From Candidatus Thorarchaeota archaeon (lineage in GTDB: Archaea > Asgardarchaeota > Thorarchaeia > Thorarchaeales > Thorarchaeaceae), in contig RDOF01000028.1 in NCBI GenBank assembly GCA_011365025.1, positions 1 through 40,075 of the forward strand: DNA of 40,075 nucleotides, read 5' to 3'. Shown here one piece after another: positions 14,761 through 22,771 of the stretch (position 1 is the stretch's first letter; every line of letters begins with the position of its first letter). The position numbers and the translations under genes were made by a program. The notes below the pieces were generated by a model. That model ran no database searches, had not been told where the DNA came from, and saw nothing but the letters and a program-made list of their open reading frames with translations.

Positions 14761-16494
14761 CTATCCGGCATGCATCATTATCATTCTTATGACACTGGAT
14801 CTGAGATCCTCGTCTGCGACGTAACCCGTCAATTCCTCACTTGCAAGACGAATTGTAGGCAATGCCGGCAAGTCGCTTTCGGTGACACCCGATTTGGGGT
14901 CATCGATGTTTATCACTTCCAATATTGACCTGCTTAGACCCAGTTCATCGATGATTGTTGATAACATCTCAAGCATGGGGCCACAAAAAACGCAGTGGTC
15001 CGATTTGTAGAAGACGATATTCGGAAGCACGAGTTTCTCACGCCAAGTTGGGAGAATGACTACAACTTTGGCACCCCTTGAGGGCTTTCCCGAAACCCGG
15101 TCCTCAATCCAGATTTGCCCCCCCATGTCTCGGACATATCGGTCAACAACTGTCAAGCCTAGACCCTTGGTCAGTGACTGCTGGACAACATCACTGGTTC
15201 TTCGAAAGACCAGGTCCTTGTATTCATCCACAATCCCAGGCCCACGGTCAGTAATCTCAATTCGTACTGAATTCCCTGAATCGACGAGGGCGGCTTTGAC
15301 ATCAACTTTTGATACATCAGTCGAATTGAATCTGATTGAATTATGGAGTATGTTAAAGAATATGCTCCAAATCCAAGCATGACCTGCAACCTCGAACCTA
15401 TCATCTGTGATGTTCGTTTTGACATCAAGTTGTTTCCCCTCGAAATCGCGATTGGCCTCACGAATCGCCTTCATAAGGTGAGGATACAAGTCAGTTTTCA
15501 CCTTCTCAGGAGGTGCATCTTTTATGCCGATAAGAACTCTTACGTTCGCAATCATTCTTGCTGCCCTCCGGATATTGCGTGAAACATCTCTTAGGATTCC
15601 CTCCTCACGCTCTGGCGGACTCAAGGATGCAATAAGGTCCTCAATGGAGAAGATGTTTTCCTGGTAGATTTCATTCAAATCATTAGACATTATCCCTAAG
15701 TAAAGATTGGCGCGTTCGCTCTCCTCCTTCAATCGCTGTTCTGCTGCACGTCTCCAAGTAATGTCAAGAGCGGTAAGCCCAATCTCGGTCGGTCTATCCA
15801 CACCTGAGCTTAATGCCTTTGATGAAATGCTAACCCAGATTTCACGCCCGTCGGGGCAGGTCATCTTCGTTTCAATACCACTGATGCTCTTTCCTTTCAT
15901 TACTTCTCTAACAATTTCAACGGCAGGATTGTATCCTTCATGTGACTCCGAAATGAAATCAGCTATTGCATAACCTAATAGCTGATCCGCATCGCAACCC
16001 AGAAGCTCCTCAGCTGCCTGATTGACTTGTTCAATAATGCCCTCTCTATTCAACGTGAAGTACGCAATGGGCGACATGTCATATAGAGTGGCAAACCTAT
16101 TCTCCAGCTCTGTAACAGCTGTTTCCAGAGCTATCTGTCGCGAGATATTCTTAATGGCTGCTAGGACTGCCTTCTCACCTTCAAAAGCAAAGAGAGTCGG
16201 GTTAATCTCGACATAGAGCACGTCTCCTGACTTTGATACAAGACGGGTATGAAACCGGGCAAGGTTCTCTCCTGTAAGGAGTGCATCAAGCATGCTTCTG
16301 TCATGCCTTCGAGACATAGTTTCCACAAAATCATCAAAGGCGCTGTCGAGCAGCTCATCCTTGTCGTACTCGAGCATATCAGCCGCGGCGGTGTTAACCA
16401 TGATGATGTCTTCATCCTGGATCACTACTATGCCGTCACCAACAGCCTCGATGATTTTGTCTAGCCAGTCTTTGCTCTCTAGCTTGTCTGCCAT
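14761..16494 (-). CDS. PAS-PAS histidine-kinase-like protein lacking the phospho-His, with C-terminal thioredoxin-like CxxC domain
   Basis: The 577-residue soluble protein has PAS1 (about 10-125), PAS2 (about 130-255), a kinase dimerisation region (about 256-330), a GHKL ATPase domain (about 345-482) and a thioredoxin-like end (about 490-577). The ATPase keeps the N-box (His384-Asn385), the G1 box DRGPG (416-420) and GLGL (444-447). The H-box reads YLGIMSNDLNEIYQ: Asn271 sits where relatives have the phospho-accepting His. The last domain has a strand (NIVFYK), CVFC (Cys501, Cys504), and LPTIRL with Pro546 as candidate cis-Pro. A redox or light/ligand sensor that cannot autophosphorylate in the usual way is my inference. 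The ATG at 16494 has GGGTG 7 nt upstream. No receiver domain lies nearby. Confidence 0.85.
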   Translation of the reverse strand: MADKLESKDWLDKIIEAVGDGIVVIQDEDIIMVNTAAADMLEYDKDELLDSAFDDFVETMSRRHDRSMLDALLTGENLARFHTRLVSKSGDVLYVEINPTLFAFEGEKAVLAAIKNISRQIALETAVTELENRFATLYDMSPIAYFTLNREGIIEQVNQAAEELLGCDADQLLGYAIADFISESHEGYNPAVEIVREVMKGKSISGIETKMTCPDGREIWVSISSKALSSGVDRPTEIGLTALDITWRRAAEQRLKEESERANLYLGIMSNDLNEIYQENIFSIEDLIASLSPPEREEGILRDVSRNIRRAARMIANVRVLIGIKDAPPEKVKTDLYPHLMKAIREANRDFEGKQLDVKTNITDDRFEVAGHAWIWSIFFNILHNSIRFNSTDVSKVDVKAALVDSGNSVRIEITDRGPGIVDEYKDLVFRRTSDVVQQSLTKGLGLTVVDRYVRDMGGQIWIEDRVSGKPSRGAKVVVILPTWREKLVLPNIVFYKSDHCVFCGPMLEMLSTIIDELGLSRSILEVINIDDPKSGVTESDLPALPTIRLASEELTGYVADEDLRSSVIRMIMMHAG

Positions 16495-16635
16495 TGAGAA
16501 CACCCATCCTAAATCGTGCGTGCCACCTACACATAAAGGAATTTACGGCGTGAATAGGAGAAGTTAATGGATGAAACAAGGTGTCTTATGGATTTAATAG
16601 TATGAGAAGCCAAAGATGGAACGAGGGTTGTTACA

Positions 16636-17286
16636 TTGTCAAGTATGGTTTGGCCAAAGGTATGTGCTAGATGCGGTTCAACGAATGCAGAAGACCTTCA
16701 TGGCGAAAGGGTCACCATACTCCGTCAGAAGACTGAGAAGGTGGGTATGGTCGGACATAGATACAGAACATATGATGTAGCAATGCATGCGCACATCTTC
16801 CTTTGCAGCAAATGCGAATCTATTGCAACAAGGGAGTTCAACCAAATACATCCAAGAAGAAAGATGATGACATGGCTGCTATTGGTGATGTCTATCGGTT
16901 TGACAGCTGTGCCCATGCCAATCGTCCTTATCACCAATGCTGGTTCTGCTGCATTTCTGGCCGCGCTGTTCGTTGGAATTCAATTTGGCGGCATTACGTG
17001 GTCTCTGCTATTCTCAACGAAAGGTTCCGAGTTGCAGCTTGATCAATCAGGACCCAGGCGGTTCTTTGTTGACTGGACGCTAAATGGTCCAATCAGATTC
17101 ACGAATGAAGTTCTCATGCAGGCATTCAGAGCGGTAAATCCAGATGTAAAAGTCAAACGCGCTAGAAACATTTCACGGTGGCCAATTGAAATGCCATCGT
17201 GTGATGACTGCCAAGCCGGTTGTTGTTTGTCCATCATAATCGTGTGTGCTTTCATACTAGTCCAATCACTTGCAACTGGTGGATGA
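16636..17286 (+). CDS. Zinc-ribbon membrane protein of unknown function
   Basis: The 216-residue protein starts with a zinc-ribbon: two Cys in CARCGS and two in FLCSKCES about 45 residues later. Two adjacent hydrophobic segments (about 78-122) follow, then a soluble stretch with NGPIRFTNEVLMQAFRAVNP and a final hydrophobic helix preceded by CDDCQAGCC. The Cys-rich end may hold a second metal or be lipid-modified; neither is certain. The TTG at 16636 has GAGGG 8 nt upstream and is the best-supported start; the ATG at 16645 is an alternative. I do not recognise a named family. Confidence 0.65.
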   Translation: MSSMVWPKVCARCGSTNAEDLHGERVTILRQKTEKVGMVGHRYRTYDVAMHAHIFLCSKCESIATREFNQIHPRRKMMTWLLLVMSIGLTAVPMPIVLITNAGSAAFLAALFVGIQFGGITWSLLFSTKGSELQLDQSGPRRFFVDWTLNGPIRFTNEVLMQAFRAVNPDVKVKRARNISRWPIEMPSCDDCQAGCCLSIIIVCAFILVQSLATGG

Positions 17287-17443
17287 GAAACGACGCCAAT
17301 ACTACAGGAAAATGTACTGCGCATGTGTTGCGTCATGCTCCCGCAACATGGACACCCTTCTTCAACCATACCACGTAAGAAAACGCCCATCCATTTTGCG
17401 TGTTTCGTGGACTGCTCATGAAATATCGGTTCCAGCATGCCGC

Positions 17444-17496
17444 CACAAAACTTATATCGCGTAATGTGTAATACTATTACATGCAATATGTAATAG
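17444..17496 (+). promoter_or_regulatory. Promoter with TATA box and perfect TGTAATA-C-TATTACA operator
   Basis: CAAAACTTATAT (17446-17457) resembles an archaeal BRE plus TATA box. Nine bases downstream lies a perfect 15-bp inverted repeat, TGTAATACTATTACA (17467-17481), and a third half-site TGTAATA follows at 17489-17495. The expected transcription start (near 17480) falls inside this cluster, so a bound dimer would block initiation. The regulator is unknown; the nearby Lrp-type gene is one candidate. Confidence 0.55.
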
Positions 17497-17518
17497 TTGC
17501 GAGGGGTTTGTGACTAAG

Positions 17519-17635
17519 ATGTCCGAAGACAAGAACCAGCAAGGTGCAAGGAATGGCAGCAGCGGAGGATCGCCGGGGCGCTGCACTCGTGAGTCGATGT
17601 ATCACGCTGATGCACACCGGAGGCCCTCCTCCTAA
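17519..17635 (+). CDS. Putative micro-ORF A, 38 residues
   Basis: ATG to TAA, beginning MSEDKNQQGARNGSSGG and ending in a His/Arg-rich tail. GAGGGG lies 12 nt upstream of the ATG, and an in-frame GTG at 17510 is closer to it. It is the first frame downstream of the palindromic promoter. No homology is recognised, and short length means chance cannot be excluded. Confidence 0.3.
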   Translation: MSEDKNQQGARNGSSGGSPGRCTRESMYHADAHRRPSS

Positions 17636-17672
17636 TCCCTCGCGGCATTGCGTAGAAATGGAGGTGAAATGA

Positions 17673-17765
17673 ATGGCAATAGCGAAACAAGACAAGAACA
17701 AGAATCAGAATGGTGGATACATTTCTACCAGGGCTATCACTCATGCTTACATGTACAGGCAGTGA
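17673..17765 (+). CDS. Putative micro-ORF B, 30 residues, with a strong ribosome site
   Basis: A near-ideal ribosome site, GGAGGTGA (17660-17667), precedes the ATG at 17673; the spacing from GGAGGT is 7 nt. The encoded peptide, beginning MAIAKQDKNKNQNGGYIS, is basic and polar. The ribosome site is one of the best in the window, which argues for real translation. An overlapping frame starting at 17669 would use the same site with worse spacing. Confidence 0.4.
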   Translation: MAIAKQDKNKNQNGGYISTRAITHAYMYRQ

Positions 17766-17766
17766 G

Positions 17767-17862
17767 ATGAAATGGCTCTGGTTGCGGCTCCTTCTGATTC
17801 TGGGGAGGCTCGTGTGGGAGAGGCACGAGCATCCTCATACAATGCTTAGCAAGTGGGTATGA
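17767..17862 (+). CDS. Putative micro-ORF C, 31 residues
   Basis: The ATG lies 1 nt after the stop of micro-ORF B, suggesting translational coupling. The peptide begins MKWLWLRLLLILGRLVW, a short hydrophobic segment with basic residues, then a His-rich tail; it could insert in the membrane as a small peptide. No family is recognised. Confidence 0.3.
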   Translation: MKWLWLRLLLILGRLVWERHEHPHTMLSKWV

Positions 17863-17892
17863 CCAAATCTGAGAATTGACTCTTTCTGAGTT

Positions 17893-18798
17893 TCAAATCC
17901 CGGCTTTTGATATGGTTTCTTCTAGTATGTCTACTCTAATCGATTTGAAGAGACGATTTGGAAAGAACACAAGCGGCTTGACATTCATTATTCCCGTAAT
18001 GGATTTCAGACTCCTATAAACATCTTCTACGTCACTTATTTTCTGAACAATAAATACACCGTAGAGGAGCGGTTCGATTGTACATACGAATGGAAACCAG
18101 TAGCTGTGCGGATAATATGTTCTGAGCTGGCCGTCAATCTCGGCGTACCCTACGACTGATGCATCCCATTTTATCACTGCCAGAAATGCAAGACTCTCTC
18201 CCGTATTGATGTTCAAGTTAATAGTGAAATCAATTGCCTTGGACTCCTCAAGATCCATCAGGATTCTTCTCACGCGCTTTGTCGTCAGTCCCGAACATCT
18301 TGAGATACCTACTGTTGACATTCTGGCATCTTGTAAGAGACATTTCAACACCCTAAGCTGCAGCCTGGAAATCTCTGCTTTTCGACCTTTGTCGGAGAGA
18401 ATCGGGTGCATATCAACATCCACCACACCCCTCCGGGTTCTCAATATACGGCCCAAGTCGAGTTGAGCTTTTGTGCCTATGCAGTCGGCCATTACTATGT
18501 AGTCACCAATACTTAGTGGCATAATGGCGTAAACCATTGAGTTCGAACCTATTTCTTTGATGAAGGCCTCATCATCGAGGGACCCATCCGTTCTCACGAA
18601 GAAGAACACCACTTCAGAGCCAGCCATTGCTCTGCTAAGCATCACCGAGAATCCTTCAAGAACGCCGGATTCGAGGAGCTTCGAAACTCTCTTCTTAACT
18701 GCGTTAGAACTTATTCCAATATCGCACGCGATGTTCTGGTATGAGATTCTGCAATTCTTCTCAAGTTTGGAGAGAATCTCTCTGTCGATTGAATCCAT
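17893..18798 (-). CDS. Lrp/AsnC-type transcriptional regulator with two HTH/ligand-domain units
   Basis: The 301-residue protein is a tandem version of the Lrp/AsnC plan. The first winged helix (about residues 1-50) reads MDSIDREILSKLEKNCRIS, IACDIGISSNAVKKRVSKL and ESGVLEGFSV, and is followed by a RAM-like alpha/beta domain. A second winged helix occupies about residues 148-195 (RLQLRVLKCLLQDARMS, CSGLTTKRVRRILMDLEES), and a second RAM-like domain ends the protein. Such regulators sense amino acids or related metabolites as multimers. The start at 18798 has GGAGGTG 8 nt upstream. It faces away from the C13 peptidase gene, with about 230 nt between the starts. Whether it binds the palindrome at 17467 is unknown. 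Confidence 0.88.
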   Translation of the reverse strand: MDSIDREILSKLEKNCRISYQNIACDIGISSNAVKKRVSKLLESGVLEGFSVMLSRAMAGSEVVFFFVRTDGSLDDEAFIKEIGSNSMVYAIMPLSIGDYIVMADCIGTKAQLDLGRILRTRRGVVDVDMHPILSDKGRKAEISRLQLRVLKCLLQDARMSTVGISRCSGLTTKRVRRILMDLEESKAIDFTINLNINTGESLAFLAVIKWDASVVGYAEIDGQLRTYYPHSYWFPFVCTIEPLLYGVFIVQKISDVEDVYRSLKSITGIMNVKPLVFFPNRLFKSIRVDILEETISKAGI

Positions 18799-18959
18799 AG
18801 ATATGCACCTCCATAATTCAAATCAGAGTGCTAATGAGTCTTTCAGATACCAATTCTCTACATCCTGCTCAATGACCCTACTGCCAAGATCTCCTGAAGA
18901 CTTGGCTGTGGTTTCATCCTACCACAAAGCATCCTAACTTTGGTATTCTTTCGTTCATG

Positions 18960-18971
18960 GTTCTTATATTA
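18960..18971 (+). promoter_or_regulatory. TATA box of the C13 peptidase gene
   Basis: TTCTTATATTATGG fits an archaeal TATA box. A transcription start about 26 nt downstream (near 18991) leaves room for the ribosome site AAAAGGAGA at 19017-19025 and supports a start codon downstream of 19020, not at 18957. Confidence 0.45.
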
Positions 18972-19034
18972 TGGTTTGCCATACCCGACTTCTGGCATTT
19001 TACACACGCCGCTTTGAAAAGGAGAATGCTACTA

Positions 19035-20312
19035 TTGTCAAAGAAGTCTAAGAACCCCGCTCGAGGCAGGCCAACTGCCTTGATCGCGCTAATTCTAGTC
19101 CTTATCGCATCGAATGTCGCTACGGTGTACTACTTTGTGTTTGTGCAGGAAGTAGTCCCTGCAGAAGATGTCCCCATGGGTATTGCAGATGTAATAGGCA
19201 ATTACGACAGCTACTTGGGAAAGACAATAACTCTACTTGGGTACTACGTCTTTGCCGCTGGAAACCATCTGCTTGTTTCAAATCCGCTCCTCTACTTCAA
19301 CAATTCCCTAACTAGAAGCAATCATGTAATAATGACTGGAGATGCCACTGAATCAATGGCAGCAAGTATAGGAAAGCAAATCGCAGTGACGGGTCGGCTT
19401 GAAGCTTCAGATGATCCAGAAGATGCCTATGGATTTCCCTGTGATTCTTTCTTTGATGTCATGGTCGATTTAACATTCGAGGGAACCTATATTGATCAAC
19501 AGCTATTCCCGTATCCGCAATTCGAGATGATCCCGCCTTTGGTTCTTGATCCTGTTGCTGAGAAATTCGCCATCCTATATAGTGGAGGAATTAAGCCAGA
19601 GAAGGCATATTCAAGATACTGGAATGATATAATCTACATGTACTTCATACTTCAAATGTATGGGTACCCTTCTCAGAACATCTATGTTATTTACAAAGAC
19701 GGAGTTGGTGAGGATGCTTACACGCCAGTACATTACCCAGCCACTCATGCTTCAATGACCACAGTCTTCAACTATCTAAGTACAAGAATGGGCGGGCGAG
19801 ACACGCTATTTTTCTATACGACAAACCACGGCGGAAGTGATGGGATCAGCGTTTGGAATCCAATGGACCACACTGGAGCTCTAACTCACACACAGGTTTC
19901 CACTTGGCTCAACTCGATCACGTGCGACCAAATGATTATTGTAATGGAGCAATGTGTATCCGGGAAGTTCATATCACACTTGAGTGCTCCAGATAGAGTG
20001 ATCATGACTGCCTGCATGGATAATGAGGGTTCTGCAAGTTGCGACACCGAAGGCAATTGGGATGAGTTCGTGTATCATTTTATGTGCGCTCTTGTTAGTA
20101 TCCCATGGAATGGAGATGGTACAACGGTTGATGCCGACTTCTTGCCATTTGATGGTCTTATTTCCATGAGGGAGGCTTTTGTCTGGGCCGCTGCTATGGA
20201 TAGTAGACCTGAAACGCCTTGGTACAATGATAATGGTGATGGTATCGGATACAATGTACTCCAAGTCGCATTTGGTTCCGGACCTTGGCCTGGAGGTTCA
20301 GTATTCCTTTAG
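19035..20312 (+). CDS. Membrane-anchored C13 (legumain/GPI8-like) cysteine peptidase with N-terminal OB-like domain
   Basis: The 425-residue protein has an N-terminal membrane anchor (about residues 13-37), an OB-like beta domain (about 48-150: GKTITLLGYYVF, GKQIAVTGRLEAS) and a C13 peptidase domain (about 175-400). The catalytic dyad is visible: His265 in FFYTTNHGGSDG and Cys307 in IIVMEQCVSGKF, each after a hydrophobic strand as in legumain, GPI8 and other clan CD enzymes. The domain faces outward. Legumains cut after Asn/Asp, whereas GPI8 works as a transamidase; either reaction is possible. The TTG at 19035 (MSKKSKNPARG) follows AAAAGGAGA by 9 nt; ATG 19026 is too close to that site. A 7-bp stem-loop lies just after the stop. 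Confidence 0.8.
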   Translation: MSKKSKNPARGRPTALIALILVLIASNVATVYYFVFVQEVVPAEDVPMGIADVIGNYDSYLGKTITLLGYYVFAAGNHLLVSNPLLYFNNSLTRSNHVIMTGDATESMAASIGKQIAVTGRLEASDDPEDAYGFPCDSFFDVMVDLTFEGTYIDQQLFPYPQFEMIPPLVLDPVAEKFAILYSGGIKPEKAYSRYWNDIIYMYFILQMYGYPSQNIYVIYKDGVGEDAYTPVHYPATHASMTTVFNYLSTRMGGRDTLFFYTTNHGGSDGISVWNPMDHTGALTHTQVSTWLNSITCDQMIIVMEQCVSGKFISHLSAPDRVIMTACMDNEGSASCDTEGNWDEFVYHFMCALVSIPWNGDGTTVDADFLPFDGLISMREAFVWAAAMDSRPETPWYNDNGDGIGYNVLQVAFGSGPWPGGSVFL

Positions 20313-20321
20313 TTGAAACGT

Positions 20322-20348
20322 TGCCGGAGTCAGTATAGCATTCCGGCA
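20322..20348 (+). terminator. Stem-loop after the C13 peptidase gene
   Basis: TGCCGGA (20322-20328) and TCCGGCA (20342-20348) form a perfect 7-bp stem with a 13-nt loop, 10 nt after the stop. There is no strong T-run, so it may be a 3'-end stabiliser and not a terminator. Confidence 0.35.
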
Positions 20349-20433
20349 TATCCGCTTTTGCTGACCATGGCCAGCCATCTTGCCATATGCAGTGAAGATT
20401 CACCGAAACTAGCAGAGGCCCCTTGTGCCGGCC

Positions 20434-21627
20434 CTACTCAATAATGAGGGCTTCCAGCTCGCGAGGGTATTTTGTAGTAATCTCGATCCCATCCTCCAAA
20501 ACGACAAAAGTATCGCTATGCCTGAAGCCTCCCAATCCTCTCTCATAGATACCGGGCTCACACGAAAAGACCATGCCCGGCTCAAGAACTTCCTTGGAGC
20601 CACGGTCAAGAAACGGCCTCTCATGTCCTTCCATTCCCAGTGCGTGGCCAGTGTGATGTCGGACTAGTCCTAGCACACCTTTCTTCTTGAAAGCAGCTCT
20701 TGCAGCGCGGTCTACTTCCGAGCAAGTAACACCCGGTCCTGCCATATTCAATGCCGCAGTCTGAGCTGCAAGCATAGCGTCGAATAGCTCTCTTTGCCTT
20801 TTGGATGGAGTTCCCATGAACATTGTGCGCTCGAGCTCAGAATGAATGCCGTATACATCAGAAGAGGCACCGGTGACTAGGGTGTCACCCTTCTTGAATA
20901 CAAGACCTCGAGAGAGAGCATGCGGAAAGTAGGAATTCGGTCCTATCTGGCCTCGATAGAGGGCAGTTGCCGGAAACATAGAGAATCCAGTTGGGCGATA
21001 GCCTTCACCGAGTTCGGCTACCATGTCATGAGATCCCTGTGTACTTGCACGAATTGTCACATCAACTTCATTGGCTCCAACTTCAGTGAACTCTTGGAGG
21101 TACCTGTGCGCTCTGTCTGCCCACTTCGAAGATTCACGCATCAGTTCAATCTCCTCTGGTTCCTTTATCACGCGCATATTCATGACAAAATCAGGGGCTA
21201 TCCTAAACTCCAGGCCTGTTACCTCCTCCAAAGATGGCCCCTTGTAACCCCAGTACCCCGGTGGCCCGGTACTCTCTGATGCGACACGATTGGATGTAAT
21301 CTTCAACTCCTTCATCAATACATTTCCTAGAATGTGCATTGGATGCGTTTCATCGGGATATTCAAAGTAAGAGAAGAGCTCGTTCACAAAAGGAACCTGA
21401 TGCTGGACATGATCAATCTCCAAAGAGGGCACAAAGAAATTGGCCTCACCATGGTGAAGAATAAGAATCATCGGTCGTTCTGTAGGAATGAAAGAAAACC
21501 CTGTGAGGTAGAATATATTCTTTGCATTGAATACCAGATATGTATCAAGACTCTCTTGATCTAAATGCTGCTTCAGTTTTTCCAGTCGCCCTTTGTGGTG
21601 CTTAGGAGTGAGGTATGACCTTCCCAT
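20434..21627 (-). CDS. M24-family (prolidase/creatinase-like) protein with most metal ligands replaced
   Basis: The 397-residue protein has the two-domain M24 fold: a creatinase-type N-terminal domain (about 12-155) and a pita-bread domain (about 160-390). The family binds two metals through Asp, Asp, His, Glu and Glu. Here the first Asp aligns with Gly253 (LVTGASSDVYG), the second with Glu264 (IHSELERT), His328 in HHTGHALG is kept, Glu357 in SCEPGIY is kept, and the last Glu aligns with Ser371 in GGFRHSDTF. Two or three ligands are therefore lost, as in creatinase, which works without metal. A metal-free hydrolase is likelier than a Xaa-Pro aminopeptidase. The ATG at 21627 has GAGGT 7 nt upstream. 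Confidence 0.82.
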   Translation of the reverse strand: MGRSYLTPKHHKGRLEKLKQHLDQESLDTYLVFNAKNIFYLTGFSFIPTERPMILILHHGEANFFVPSLEIDHVQHQVPFVNELFSYFEYPDETHPMHILGNVLMKELKITSNRVASESTGPPGYWGYKGPSLEEVTGLEFRIAPDFVMNMRVIKEPEEIELMRESSKWADRAHRYLQEFTEVGANEVDVTIRASTQGSHDMVAELGEGYRPTGFSMFPATALYRGQIGPNSYFPHALSRGLVFKKGDTLVTGASSDVYGIHSELERTMFMGTPSKRQRELFDAMLAAQTAALNMAGPGVTCSEVDRAARAAFKKKGVLGLVRHHTGHALGMEGHERPFLDRGSKEVLEPGMVFSCEPGIYERGLGGFRHSDTFVVLEDGIEITTKYPRELEALIIE

Positions 21628-21821
21628 AACATAGACCTCGCAATAATGGCAGAATTGGTGAAGCAATTGAAGCAGTACATGCTCTTAAGATTCATGTAGG
21701 AAGGAATCTGATTTACCGGCCAGTATTCCCAGCCGCAAAATAAGGAGATGAGCCAGATTATCTCTGACTCAATCACCAGAACTGCATTGATGACCTCATC
21801 TCGAAGATGCCTAAATCACAT

Positions 21822-22667
21822 CTAGGTGTCTACTTCAAGGATCCATCCCGTGTAGTATTCTAGCGCGACAAGTTCACAATCTGTGGTGACCTCGATTTCT
21901 GTCCCGTAAACAGACACAAAGGTTTCGAGGACACCCTCCCCATAATGAATTGGTATGAAGAAGGCAGGTTGAATGATTTGAATCGCATCAACTACTTCGT
22001 CATTTGTCATGGTCTGACAACCAGGACCAAGGGGTAGGAATGCGAGATCAATAAGTCCAGTTAAGGCGTGATACTCATCAATGCATTTTGAGTCGCCAGC
22101 GTGAAAGATGACAAATCCATCCAGATCAATGATATAGCTGGTCCAGTTGGCTTCCTTTGGATGGCTTGGTTCATAGCCCTCGGGGGCTGTGGTGTACATA
22201 TAGTAAGCAGTGATATTTACAGATCCTACCTGAACGCTATCGCAGGGATTCAATCCGATGCCATCATGTGTTGAGATTTCGGTGGTCATGTTCTCTGGAA
22301 AAATATTCACAGTGGTCTCAATTTGAAGCATGTGAATAGTATAAGCATCATAATGATCTCCATGAGGATGTGTGATGCAGATAATGTCAGCAGGATGCGA
22401 CTCCATGAACGAATCGTTCAAGCTGATTGGGTCAATGTATATTCTAATGCCTAGTGCTTCAATCATCACTCCTGCATTATATAGTAGTGTGACATTTACA
22501 TACTCGCTCTCAACCACCGTATCCGTGGTTGTGGTTGTTGTAGTTGTTGTTGCGCTCGGGTTCATGTTCATGAACGAGAACAAGGCGACAGAACCCAGAA
22601 GTCCGGCCACCACCAAAACCACCACCAAGCCGGTTTTTGTACTTCCGAAGGCTGTCATACCCCGCAT
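21822..22667 (-). CDS. Membrane-anchored metallo-beta-lactamase-fold hydrolase (UlaG-like)
   Basis: The protein of about 281 residues has an N-terminal hydrophobic anchor (GLVVVLVVAGLLGSVALFSF), a Thr-only stalk of nine residues and a metallo-beta-lactamase domain. The metal motif THPHGDHYD is complete; a second-sphere Asp lies in FHAGDSK, and a late His lies in FFIPIHYGEG. The compact form resembles the UlaG-like group of lactonases and phosphodiesterases. The anchor and stalk place the enzyme outside the cell. The ATG at 22667 has GGGAG 7 nt upstream; an in-frame ATG at 22658 is possible if transcription starts from the TATA-like CTTATAATAC at 22681-22690. Confidence 0.82.
   Translation of the reverse strand: MRGMTAFGSTKTGLVVVLVVAGLLGSVALFSFMNMNPSATTTTTTTTTDTVVESEYVNVTLLYNAGVMIEALGIRIYIDPISLNDSFMESHPADIICITHPHGDHYDAYTIHMLQIETTVNIFPENMTTEISTHDGIGLNPCDSVQVGSVNITAYYMYTTAPEGYEPSHPKEANWTSYIIDLDGFVIFHAGDSKCIDEYHALTGLIDLAFLPLGPGCQTMTNDEVVDAIQIIQPAFFIPIHYGEGVLETFVSVYGTEIEVTTDCELVALEYYTGWILEVDT
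22524..22551 (-). repeat. ACN microsatellite coding for the Thr stalk
   Basis: Run of about nine ACA/ACC triplets on the minus strand encoding the stalk between membrane anchor and hydrolase domain. It parallels the array at 1262-1332. Confidence 0.6.
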
Positions 22668-22771
22668 TCTATTGCTCCCTGTATTATAAGGCACATCTTT
22701 CAAGCAAGGAATGTAAGAGATTTAACGGGGTTTTCCTCGGGATGTTCCTAGATTCATCAGAGGATACAATC

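Larger units (their letters stand above)
17287..17892. other. Region of about 600 bases without a gene of normal size
   Basis: Between the zinc-ribbon membrane gene and the Lrp-type regulator no reading frame above 60 residues looks real. The left part holds a hairpin with 7-bp arms (TGTTGCG at 17326-17332 and CGCAACA at 17342-17348). The middle has a TATA box followed by a palindrome. The right part has three consecutive micro-ORFs on the plus strand, listed separately. Confidence 0.5.
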
